Of a DNA stretch of 5,450 bases, positions 1-5,242 are shown piece after piece (position 1 is the stretch's first letter; every line of letters starts with the position of its first letter). The stretch comes from Chloroflexota bacterium. GTDB lineage: Bacteria; Chloroflexota; Limnocylindria; Limnocylindrales; CSP1-4. The DNA lies in NCBI GenBank assembly GCA_021814735.1, contig JAKAHX010000145.1, positions 1 through 5,450 on the forward strand, written 5' to 3'. Under the pieces are notes generated by a model that was given only the letters and a program-made list of their open reading frames with translations, was not told the origin of the DNA and searched no databases. The translations under genes were made by a program, and so were the position numbers.

Positions 1-1528
1 CGGCCGGCTGCCCACCGAAGAGCCCGGGCAGCACCGTGGGAAGCAGGAACAGCGCCAGCGCCGCCACGACCAGCGCGGCGGCACCCAGCCACAGCCGGGG
101 GACCTGCGGCAGACCGACGCGGGTGCGCAGTTCCGGGTACGCCTCGTGCCGCGGCGGCTCCTCCCAGGCGGGGGCGTCACCAGGGACGCGCTGCTCCCGG
201 GACCGCCCGGGGGCTCGCCGCAGCCCGATCCCCGTGAGTCTCGGGGCCGTGGGGATCCCGACGGCGCCGGGAAGCTTCACGCCTGGCAGTCCGGGACGCG
301 AGGGCCGGTCGCCGGATGGCGCCCCCGCCGATGTCGGCAGCGCGTCTCGACCGGCGCGCGCCGCCCGACCGGGGCGCGGCGTCCCGTCTGGACGAACGTC
401 CGGGCTGGTCCGTCCCGGCGTGGCCCGGCTAGACGAGGATGGTCCGGGCACTGGCTCGCGCCCGAGCGGGGCGGCTGTCAGCCACGGTTCGTCGTCGAGC
501 CCGGGCGTTCCGACCTGCCGAACAGGCCGCGGCCCCGCCGACGGCCCGTCGGACGGACGAGCGCTGCGGAAGCGTGCCGCCTCGTCGCGCATGGCCGGCG
601 CGCCGTCGCGCCTGGCGGTCGCATCGTCGCGGTTGCCCGTGGCAGGCCACGGCCGGCGGTTCGCGAGGAACGCGGGGGGCTCGGAGCCCTCCGTCTCCCA
701 CGGTTCACTGAAGGGCCGGCGGGTCGAGCCGGGGCCCGGGGTGGCGGCTTCCGCCGGGATCGGGCCCAGCGAGACGCCCCGCAGCGGGGCTTCGCCCCAG
801 GCGTCTGCGCGATCCCCCGCCTCGGTATGCCGTGCACCGGCCTCCCGGCTGGCATCCTCCTGTGCCGCACGATCCTCGCGGTCGGAGGCTGCCACGCGCT
901 CGCGGGTCTGGTTCTGGTCCTCGTCGGCCGGTCGCGGCCGCGCCGTGGCGCCCGCATCCACCCGGTCGCCGTCGGCGAGGCGCTCGTCCCGGGTGCCCGG
1001 CGTGCCCGTCCACGGCGGCGGAGCTGCCCAGACTCGCTCGTCCGTCCAGAGCCCCCGCTCCGGGGCGCCAGCAGGCATCGATCCGCCCACGGTGCCCATC
1101 GACGCGATCCCGGGCGCGGGCGACGCGAACCCGGTCGGAGTGGGCGCGGTGGGCGCGGTGGGCGCGGTGGGCGCGGTGGGCGCGGTGGGCGCGGGCGAGA
1201 TGGTGACGGCCTCGCCAGCCGGGCGCGCGGGCGTCGGCGTCCCGCCGACTCCGACGGTGTCCGCGGCTCCGACATCGGGAGCCGCCGTGGCGGGCCGGAC
1301 GCGTGCCGCCTCGCGGCGCGCCCAGTCCTGGAACGTCGGGCACACGGCGAACGATGCGGTCAGGCAGTACTCGGCCTGGTGGGCGATCGCCCGGGGAGCG
1401 GGCTCGGGCTCCGCGTAACACCGGTGGCGGCGATCGGGAACCTCGGCGCGCGCGTCGCGGTCATCGGCCAGGGCGAGGAACGGGCAGACCGCGACGCCGT
1501 CCGGGCTGCCTGGTCGGCGATCCTGCAT
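1..1528 (-). CDS. Cys-motif, Pro/Ala-rich single-pass membrane protein (N-terminal part, runs off left edge)
   Basis: The frame is open without a stop from the ATG at 1528 to the left edge, giving 509 residues; the C-terminus lies outside. Residues 1-75 form a compact module with four cysteines (C15, C37, C55, C63) in the contexts CPFLALADD, HRCY, AEYCL and VCPTFQDWARREA. Residues about 76-450 are low complexity, rich in Pro, Ala, Arg, Gly and acidic residues, with an Ala-Pro-Thr repeat at 113-129. A juxtamembrane stretch (454-478, AWEEPPRHEAYPELR onward) leads to a hydrophobic helix at about 479-500. Arginines just before the helix suggest the N-terminus is cytoplasmic and the missing C-terminus outside. 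From memory, similar N-terminal Cys modules occur in uncultured Chloroflexota proteins, often with an extracellular LysM domain; that domain is not visible here. No Shine-Dalgarno precedes the start; a TATCAT box six bases upstream suggests a leaderless transcript. Function is unknown; peptidoglycan binding is only a guess. Overlapping frames on both strands lack any such domain order. Confidence 0.85.
   Translation of the reverse strand, partial: MQDRRPGSPDGVAVCPFLALADDRDARAEVPDRRHRCYAEPEPAPRAIAHQAEYCLTASFAVCPTFQDWARREAARVRPATAAPDVGAADTVGVGGTPTPARPAGEAVTISPAPTAPTAPTAPTAPTAPTPTGFASPAPGIASMGTVGGSMPAGAPERGLWTDERVWAAPPPWTGTPGTRDERLADGDRVDAGATARPRPADEDQNQTRERVAASDREDRAAQEDASREAGARHTEAGDRADAWGEAPLRGVSLGPIPAEAATPGPGSTRRPFSEPWETEGSEPPAFLANRRPWPATGNRDDATARRDGAPAMRDEAARFRSARPSDGPSAGPRPVRQVGTPGLDDEPWLTAAPLGREPVPGPSSSSRATPGRTSPDVRPDGTPRPGRAARAGRDALPTSAGAPSGDRPSRPGLPGVKLPGAVGIPTAPRLTGIGLRRAPGRSREQRVPGDAPAWEEPPRHEAYPELRTRVGLPQVPRLWLGAAALVVAALALFLLPTVLPGLFGGQPA
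1142..1192 (-). repeat. 9-bp tandem repeat coding an (Ala-Pro-Thr)n tract
   Basis: The plus strand shows five perfect copies of GGGCGCGGT (1142-1186) followed by a partial copy. Read in the minus-strand gene this encodes SPAPTAPTAPTAPTAPTAP. The unit is a multiple of three, so copy-number change would lengthen or shorten the linker without a frameshift. It lies in the Pro-rich spacer between the Cys module and the membrane helix. Confidence 0.95.
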
Positions 1529-1534
1529 GGCGGC

Positions 1535-1540
1535 ATGATA
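1535..1540 (-). promoter_or_regulatory. Candidate -10 box for a leaderless transcript of the Cys-motif gene
   Basis: On the minus strand TATCAT (5 of 6 matches to TATAAT) is followed by six bases, GCCGCC, and then directly by the chosen ATG at 1528. This is the spacing expected when transcription starts at the A of the start codon, and no Shine-Dalgarno sequence is present. No convincing -35 hexamer was seen about 17 bp further upstream, so this remains a prediction. Confidence 0.4.
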
Positions 1541-1631
1541 CCGGCCCCGCCGTCCGCCGGGCCGGCATCGCCCTGCGGGGCGAAACCAGGTCCTGATGGC
1601 CGTGTGCGCGCCATGCCGGTCCGTGGCACGA

Positions 1632-1649
1632 TGGTCGAACGTTCACCCA
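1632..1649. promoter_or_regulatory. Palindromic candidate operator upstream of sodN
   Basis: TGGTCGAACGTTCACCCA contains a perfect 8-bp palindrome, GAACGTTC (1637-1644), flanked by symmetric TGG and CCA triplets with two non-matching pairs between. It sits 20 bases upstream of the sodN start and just upstream of its ribosome binding site. Nickel-dependent Fur-family regulators (Nur) control superoxide dismutase genes in Streptomyces, so a regulator site here is plausible. The sequence does not match a consensus I can name. Confidence 0.3.
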
Positions 1650-1656
1650 GGTAGTC

Positions 1657-1663
1657 GGAGGAG
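1657..1663 (+). promoter_or_regulatory. Strong ribosome binding site fixing the GTG start of sodN
   Basis: GGAGGAG lies six bases before the GTG at 1670, a near-ideal Shine-Dalgarno sequence and spacing. It decides the non-ATG start, which in turn yields an 18-residue propeptide of the expected kind. Confidence 0.85.
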
Positions 1664-1669
1664 TCCATC

Positions 1670-2104
1670 GTGCTTCGCGAACGGATCGCGGCGGCCATCG
1701 CGCCGCGCCACACGGTTCACGCCCACTGCGACATCCCCTGCGGCATCTACGACCCCCATGCGGCCGAGCTCGCGGCGCGCACCGTGGCGCGCATGGTCGA
1801 GCTCATCAACGAGAACCTCGGCGACGACGTGGCCCAGCGCAACAAGTTCGTGCGCTGCGTCGCCATCAAGGAAGAGCACGCCGAGATCGTCAAGCGCGAG
1901 CTGCAGGTGATCTGGAGCGACTACTTCAAGCCGGAGCACCTCGAGAAGTACCCGCAGCTCCACGATCTGACCTGGCGCACGCTCAAGCAGGCCGGTGCGT
2001 GCAAGCAGAGCGTCGACCCGGCGGCGGCAGCGAAGCTGCAAGCCATGGTCAAGGAGTTCGCGGACATCTTCTGGGAGACCAAGGGCGGGCGGCCGCAGGC
2101 CTGA
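1670..2104 (+). CDS. sodN: Nickel superoxide dismutase precursor
   Basis: Nickel-containing superoxide dismutase, which converts superoxide to oxygen and hydrogen peroxide. The precursor has 144 residues. After an 18-residue leader (MLRERIAAAIAPRHTVHA) comes the nickel-hook signature HCDIPCGIYDP. In mature numbering His1 (residue 19), Cys2 and Cys6 are the nickel ligands, and Asp3, Pro5 and Tyr9 are also conserved. The rest (EEHAEIVKRELQVIWSDYF, the LHDLTWRTLKQAGACKQ region) fits the four-helix bundle of the family. The mature protein would be about 126 residues, slightly longer than the roughly 117 of Streptomyces enzymes. The leader must be cut exactly before His1 because the free amino group ligates nickel; sodX, 16 bp downstream, encodes the likely protease. 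There is no Sec or Tat signal, so the enzyme is presumably cytoplasmic. The GTG start is backed by GGAGGAG. No nickel uptake genes are in view. Confidence 0.97.
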   Translation: MLRERIAAAIAPRHTVHAHCDIPCGIYDPHAAELAARTVARMVELINENLGDDVAQRNKFVRCVAIKEEHAEIVKRELQVIWSDYFKPEHLEKYPQLHDLTWRTLKQAGACKQSVDPAAAAKLQAMVKEFADIFWETKGGRPQA

Positions 2105-2120
2105 CCCGCATCCCGGTTTC

Positions 2121-2627
2121 ATGACGACGTCGTCCGCCTCCGGACCGGGATCGCCACGCGGCGTCCGCCTGGCGGCGGCACGTCGCCGTCGCGAGACGCG
2201 GGGCCCGGGTGACGCGCGGTTCCGGTCCGGTCTGCGGGTCGGGATCGGGCTCGCGGCGCTCGGGCTCGCGCTCCTGCCATCGCTGGCGCGCGTGGCACGG
2301 AGCTGGGCGTTCCGGAGCGCGGTCGCCGGCGAGAGCATGCGGCCGCTGCTCGAGCCGGGGGATTGGCTGCTGGTGGATCCCGATGCGTTCCGGAGCCGGC
2401 CGCCCCGGTCCGATGACCTCGTCGCCGTTCCCGACCCGCGGGAGCCCGCCCGCTGGCTGGTCAAGCGCGTCGTGGCGGTCGACCCGGACGGGCGCCTGCA
2501 GCTGCAGGGCGACGATCCTGGGCGGTCCACCGACTCCCGGACGTTCGGCCCGGTGGATCCCGCGACGGTCATCGGCCGGCCATGGGCGCGGTACTGGCCG
2601 CCGAACCGCGTGGGCCCCATCCGGTAG
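2121..2627 (+). CDS. sodX: Nickel-type superoxide dismutase maturation protease (S26 signal-peptidase-like)
   Basis: A 168-residue S26-family serine protease, expected to remove the SodN propeptide so that His1 can bind nickel. The serine box AGESMRPLLEPGDWLLV places the nucleophile at Ser72. The lysine box WLVKRVVAVD gives the general base Lys115. The later GDDPGRSTDSRTFGPV (about 130-145) corresponds to the conserved GD...SxDSR segment of signal peptidases. An Arg-rich N-terminus (13-35) precedes a hydrophobic helix at about 38-56, so the protease is probably membrane-anchored; the short SodX proteins I recall from Streptomyces lack this extension. The gene starts 16 bp after the sodN stop and almost certainly shares its transcript. 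No clear Shine-Dalgarno precedes the ATG, so translation may be coupled to sodN. The frame is open further upstream into sodN, but that part has no family character. Confidence 0.92.
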   Translation: MTTSSASGPGSPRGVRLAAARRRRETRGPGDARFRSGLRVGIGLAALGLALLPSLARVARSWAFRSAVAGESMRPLLEPGDWLLVDPDAFRSRPPRSDDLVAVPDPREPARWLVKRVVAVDPDGRLQLQGDDPGRSTDSRTFGPVDPATVIGRPWARYWPPNRVGPIR

Positions 2628-2656
2628 GCGCGTCGATCGCGAAAGGTCCATGGCGC

Positions 2657-2675
2657 GGCGGGCCGTTCGGCCGCA
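2657..2675 (+). terminator. Weak hairpin after sodX
   Basis: GGCC-GTTC-GGCC (2661-2672) forms a tetraloop hairpin that can be extended by GC/GC pairs around one bulged G. It lies about 35 bp after the sodX stop and before the tRNA gene. There is no T-tract, so it may be a Rho-dependent or processing site rather than a true intrinsic terminator. Confidence 0.25.
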
Positions 2676-2718
2676 CCGGTTGACGACCTCCGGCGCCGGT
2701 GGCGCGGGTCCACGCGCG

Positions 2719-2724
2719 TAGCAT
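2719..2724 (+). promoter_or_regulatory. Candidate -10 box of the tRNA-Cys gene
   Basis: TAGCAT (4 of 6 matches to TATAAT) ends eight bases before the mature 5' end of the tRNA, which would give a very short 5' leader. A TTGACG at 2680-2685 resembles a -35 hexamer but is 33 bp away, too far to pair with this box. Confidence 0.3.
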
Positions 2725-2732
2725 GGCGGCAC

Positions 2733-2810
2733 GGCGAGGTGCCCGAGCGGTCCAAGGGGGAAGGCTCGCAAAGCCTCCAGTCGCTGGTTCGAATCCAGCC
2801 CTCGCCTCCA
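2733..2810 (+). tRNA. tRNA-Cys (anticodon GCA) with non-canonical C33
   Basis: A 78-nt cloverleaf with encoded CCA. The acceptor stem GGCGAGG/CCTCGCC is fully paired. The T-arm GCTGG-TTCGAAT-CCAGC is canonical and the variable loop is five bases (CAGTC). The discriminator is T73 (2807), the hallmark of tRNA-Cys. The anticodon loop TCGCAAA (2766-2772) places GCA at 2768-2770, which reads UGC/UGU. Odd points are C instead of the near-universal U at position 33, an A27-C43 mismatch at the top of the anticodon stem, and a G13-G22 non-pair in the D stem. Forcing T2766 into position 33 would give anticodon CGC but destroys the stem. The D-arm (CCCGAGCGGTCCAAGGGG) resembles tRNA-Ser, yet the short variable loop excludes a class II tRNA. 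It could be a functional variant, a decaying copy or a sequence error. Confidence 0.85.
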
Positions 2811-2835
2811 CTCCCGTCCTCCGACCGGGACGCCG

Positions 2836-2881
2836 GCCAGCACGCGCCACGGGAGTGCCGGCCCGCAGAGCACGTGCTGGC
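2836..2881 (+). promoter_or_regulatory. Inverted repeats in the leader of the SIS gene
   Basis: GCCAGCAC (2836-2843) and GTGCTGGC (2874-2881) are perfect 8-bp complements 30 bases apart. The second arm also overlaps the perfect 10-bp palindrome AGCACGTGCT (2869-2878), so two structures would be mutually exclusive. They end eight bases before the GAGGA ribosome binding site (2889-2893). This could be an operator or an mRNA switch; no named riboswitch is recognised. Confidence 0.3.
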
Positions 2882-2898
2882 AGCCGCCGAGGACCAGC

Positions 2899-4134
2899 AT
2901 GATCCGATCCGAACCGCGCCCGTCGTGCGACAGGACCCAGCCGTGGGACTGGCTGCCCATGCCGCCGCTTCGCTCGGGCCCGCCCTACCTGATGGCGGAG
3001 TCGATCGAGCACGAGCCCGAGCTCGCACAACGGCTCGCCACCGACCCGGCGCTGGCGCACGACGCCGACGCCCTGGCCGCGCTCCTGCGCACCGGGTCAG
3101 ACACCGGATGGCCGCCCGTGGTGGTCGGGTGCGGCACCTCGGAGCACGCCGCGATGGCCGCGGCCTCGATCTGGCGAACCGCCTGGCGCGCGCAGGGGCT
3201 GGCCGGGAGCGGCCCGCTCGCCCGGCAGGCGTTCGAGGCCGCACTCGACCCGTGGCCGGGGGTCCTGGTCGGCGTCAGTCACGAGGGCGGCACTCGAGCC
3301 ACCATCGACGCCATGGTCGCCGCGCGGGGCGCCGGGGCGCGTGTGGCGCTCGTCACTGCCGGGGCCAACGGTCCGGCGGCCTCGGTTGCTGACGTGTGCC
3401 TCTGCACCGGGGACACGGACCTGTCCTGGTGTCACACCATCCCGTACGTCGGCCCCATCGTGGCCGCGACGCTGGTCGCCGACCGGCTCGCGGGCACCGC
3501 GACAACACCCGGCGCGCTGCGCGCACCGCTCGACGCCGGGCTCGCCTCCGCCGACGCGTGCGTGGCGCTGGCGCGCGAGCTGGCCTCCAGCCGCGTCCTC
3601 GTCGTGGTGGGCTCCGGCAACGACCGGATCGCCGGCCGCGAGATGGCGCTGAAGGTGGAGGAAGCCGCCTACGTCCCGACGGTCTACCGGGACCTCGAGA
3701 CAATGCTGCACGGGCACATCCCATCGCTCGACGTGGGGAGCGGCCTCGTGCTGATCCTCACCCACCGGGACCACCGGGCGGAGCGAGCGGCCCGAGCCCG
3801 CCAGCTCCTTGCCGCGGTGGGGCACGTGGGCGTTCGCGCCGGCGCCATCCTCACGGCGCCGGCCGCCGAGGCCGTGCCCGAAGCGCTGACCCCCGCCGGG
3901 CGCGTCGTGGTCCCGGATCCCGAGGGGCTCCAGGACGCTGCCGCGGCCCTGCTGGCGAGCGCCGTGCCCCTGCAGCTGACCACCTACCACCTGGCGCTGG
4001 CACTCGGCACCAACCCGGACGTGCTGCGGCGGGAGTTCCGCCCGTACCGCGCGGCGGCAGCCGCCGCCGAAGAGGAGCCGGCCGCTGGAGCGGCCGCCGG
4101 CACCGGGCCCGGCTCCGGCCCGGTGGAAGGCTAG
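2899..4134 (+). CDS. Double-SIS-domain protein, GlmS isomerase-like (no glutaminase domain)
   Basis: A 411-residue protein with two sugar-isomerase (SIS) domains, related to the C-terminal half of glucosamine-6-phosphate synthase and to AgaS/FrlB/NagB-II-type aldose-ketose isomerases or deaminases. The first domain has VVVGCGTSEHA (75-84) and VSHEGGTRAT (126-135), matching the CGTS and SQSGET loops of GlmS. The second has VVVGSGNDRIAGREMALKVEEAAY (235-258), where Glu255 aligns with catalytic Glu488 of E. coli GlmS and Lys252 with Lys485, and MLHGH, where His271 aligns with His504. The VPLQLTTYHLALALGTNPD segment also matches GlmS, but no equivalent of the terminal Lys603 is visible. The last ~30 residues are a low-complexity Ala/Glu/Gly/Pro tail. 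The ATG at 2899 is chosen for GAGGA five bases upstream; ATGs at 2959 and 2992 and a GTG at 2875 are alternatives, and the family domain begins near PPYLMAE (residue 28). The substrate is unknown and no sugar-pathway neighbours help. Confidence 0.92.
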   Translation: MIRSEPRPSCDRTQPWDWLPMPPLRSGPPYLMAESIEHEPELAQRLATDPALAHDADALAALLRTGSDTGWPPVVVGCGTSEHAAMAAASIWRTAWRAQGLAGSGPLARQAFEAALDPWPGVLVGVSHEGGTRATIDAMVAARGAGARVALVTAGANGPAASVADVCLCTGDTDLSWCHTIPYVGPIVAATLVADRLAGTATTPGALRAPLDAGLASADACVALARELASSRVLVVVGSGNDRIAGREMALKVEEAAYVPTVYRDLETMLHGHIPSLDVGSGLVLILTHRDHRAERAARARQLLAAVGHVGVRAGAILTAPAAEAVPEALTPAGRVVVPDPEGLQDAAAALLASAVPLQLTTYHLALALGTNPDVLRREFRPYRAAAAAAEEEPAAGAAAGTGPGSGPVEG

Positions 4135-4167
4135 CCTCGCACCGGTTGCGGCGCGACTGCGGGCCGC

Positions 4168-4290
4168 CTGGCGTCACCTGTCGGGCGTCGCGCACGGCCC
4201 GGTCAGGTCCCTGGCGTCACCTGTCGGGCGTCGCGCGCGGCCCGGTCAGGTCGCGCGCGTCACGCGCCTCAGGTCCCGCGCGTCACGCGC
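4168..4290. repeat. Degraded 43-bp tandem repeat array between convergent genes
   Basis: Two 43-bp units (4168-4210 and 4211-4253) differ by one internal base (A/G) and the last base. A shortened 23-bp unit (4254-4276) and the head of a fourth (4277-4290) follow. GTCAC recurs at 4173, 4216, 4259 and 4282 (spacing 43, 43, 23). The motif (G/C)TCAGGTC recurs at 4202, 4245 and 4268. The fourth copy overlaps the stop codon of the minus-strand oxidoreductase gene. The last two copies share a 13-base near-palindrome, GCGCGTCACGCGC. Confidence 0.9.
4176..4251. terminator. Tandem hairpins, possible bidirectional terminator
   Basis: Each 43-bp unit holds an imperfect inverted repeat. In the second unit ACCTG-t-CGGGC (4219-4229) pairs with GCCCG-gt-CAGGT (4240-4251) around a ten-base GC-rich loop, and the first unit repeats this at 4176-4208. 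They lie where transcripts of the SIS gene (plus) and the oxidoreductase gene (minus) converge. There are no T-tracts, so intrinsic termination is uncertain; blocking read-through is the likely role. Confidence 0.4.
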
Positions 4291-5242
4291 CCCCGGCGAG
4301 CGCACCCAGCTCGCGGACCATCGCGAGGTCACGGGGCAGGAGGTCCTGGAACATCAGGCGCTCCACGCCTGCCGCCTCGTACCGGGCCAGCTGCTCACGC
4401 GCCTGGTCGGGGGTCCCGATGATCCAGCGCGGTCGCCGCTCGGCGAGCCACGCCTGTGCCCCGTCGGCATCCCGGCCGACCATGCGCAGCAGCGATCGCA
4501 CCCGCTCCTCCACCTCGCGCTCGGTGGGAGCCACCACCGCGCCGACCATCGCCGATCGAACCAGGGTCGCCGGATCGCGGCCGATTGCCTCGCACGCACG
4601 GGTGACGCGCTCGAACCCAGCACGCACCGCCTCCGGATCCGCGCTCGACACGTTGAACTCGTCCGCCCAGCGGGCTGCGAGCCGGGCTGTCCGCGGCTTC
4701 CCCTCGCCACCGACGATCAGGTTCGGGTGGCGGCGGCCCGGCCGCTGCACGGGTCGTGGCACCAGGTGCGCCCCGCGGATCTGCCAGTAACGACCCTCGA
4801 AGGACCATCCCGCCGGCTCGGTCCAGAGGCCGTGCACGATCTGCAGCTGCTCCTCGAGCATGTCGAACCGCGCAGGCACCGCGGGAAAGGGGAACCCGTA
4901 CTCGGCGTGCTCCCGCTCGTTCCAGCCAGCGCCGAGGCCGGCCTCCACCCGGCCACCGCTCATCTCGTCCACGGTCGTGACGATCTTCGCGAAGAGGCCC
5001 GGCGAGCGGAACGTGACCGGCGAGACCAGCACGCCCAGCCCGATCCGACGGGTCTCGCGGGCGATTCCGGCCAGCGTGGTCCAGGCGTCGGTCGTGGGCA
5101 GCCCGGCCTCGCCGGGAAAGCTCGTGTAGTGATCGGACCGGAAGAAGGTCTCGAAGCCGGCGTCCTCCGCGGCGCGTGCCAGCGCGAGGATCTCCTCGTA
5201 CGTCAGCCCCTGCTGAGGCTCGGTCATCAGCGCGATACGCAT
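4283..5242 (-). CDS. LLM-class flavin oxidoreductase (probably F420-dependent)
   Basis: A 319-residue protein of the bacterial luciferase-like (LLM) TIM-barrel family, whose members use F420 or FMN to oxidise or reduce small molecules in the cytoplasm. It is full length. Signatures in order: a beta-1 start MRIALMTEPQ, the helix LALARAAEDAGFETFFRSDHY (about 19-39), IARETRRIGLGVLVSPVTFRSPGLFAK (60-86), and the highly typical DEMSGGRVEAGLGAGWNERE segment (92-111). These are followed by RFDMLEEQLQIVHGLWT and, further on, NLIVGGEGKPRTARLAARWADEFN. This pattern matches the F420-dependent subgroup common in Actinobacteria and Chloroflexota, but cofactor choice cannot be proven from sequence. The ATG at 5242 is chosen because the family begins at MRIAL and a G-rich GGGGGCG lies a few bases upstream; the frame stays open for 41 codons further but without family character. 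The physiological substrate is unknown. It converges on the SIS gene across the repeat array. Confidence 0.96.
   Translation of the reverse strand: MRIALMTEPQQGLTYEEILALARAAEDAGFETFFRSDHYTSFPGEAGLPTTDAWTTLAGIARETRRIGLGVLVSPVTFRSPGLFAKIVTTVDEMSGGRVEAGLGAGWNEREHAEYGFPFPAVPARFDMLEEQLQIVHGLWTEPAGWSFEGRYWQIRGAHLVPRPVQRPGRRHPNLIVGGEGKPRTARLAARWADEFNVSSADPEAVRAGFERVTRACEAIGRDPATLVRSAMVGAVVAPTEREVEERVRSLLRMVGRDADGAQAWLAERRPRWIIGTPDQAREQLARYEAAGVERLMFQDLLPRDLAMVRELGALAGGA

Noticed and set aside
478..1421. Minus-strand open frames at 478-1275 and 705-1421
   Set aside because: They are in other registers than the left-edge gene, and their Arg/Pro/His-rich products look like GC-driven shadow translations.
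1635..1646. LexA/SOS box at TCGAACGTTCAC
   Set aside because: LexA boxes of the GAAC...GTTC type have four bases between the half-sites; here the half-sites abut.
36..1654. Two long plus-strand open frames (36-1418 and 146-1654)
   Set aside because: Both are low-complexity Arg/Gly/Pro/Ser translations without a domain. The minus strand of the same DNA encodes a Cys module, an ordered linker and a clear transmembrane helix with G/C-ending codons. The 146-1654 frame is in direct antisense register to that gene.
2680..2724. Classical promoter from TTGACG (2680) and TAGCAT (2719)
   Set aside because: The 33-bp spacer is about twice the usual 17 bp, and no -10-like hexamer lies at the right distance from TTGACG.
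2811..2898. glmS ribozyme upstream of the SIS gene
   Set aside because: The leader is only 88 bp and shows none of the conserved glmS ribozyme core I would expect; the protein is not a full GlmS.
1643..3244. 533-residue minus-strand open frame
   Set aside because: It runs antisense through sodN, sodX, the tRNA and the start of the SIS gene, all of which have unambiguous family matches on the plus strand.
2739..3392. Plus-strand open frame starting inside the tRNA
   Set aside because: Its beginning is the usual translation of a tRNA body (…VRIQPSPP) and the rest overlaps the SIS gene out of frame.
4168..4290. CRISPR array
   Set aside because: The 43-bp units are directly adjacent without unique spacers, there are too few of them, and no cas genes are present.
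3396..4790. 464-residue plus-strand open frame spanning the SIS gene, the repeats and the oxidoreductase gene
   Set aside because: It crosses two genes in the wrong frame or strand and has no domain; it is long only because stop codons are rare at this GC content.
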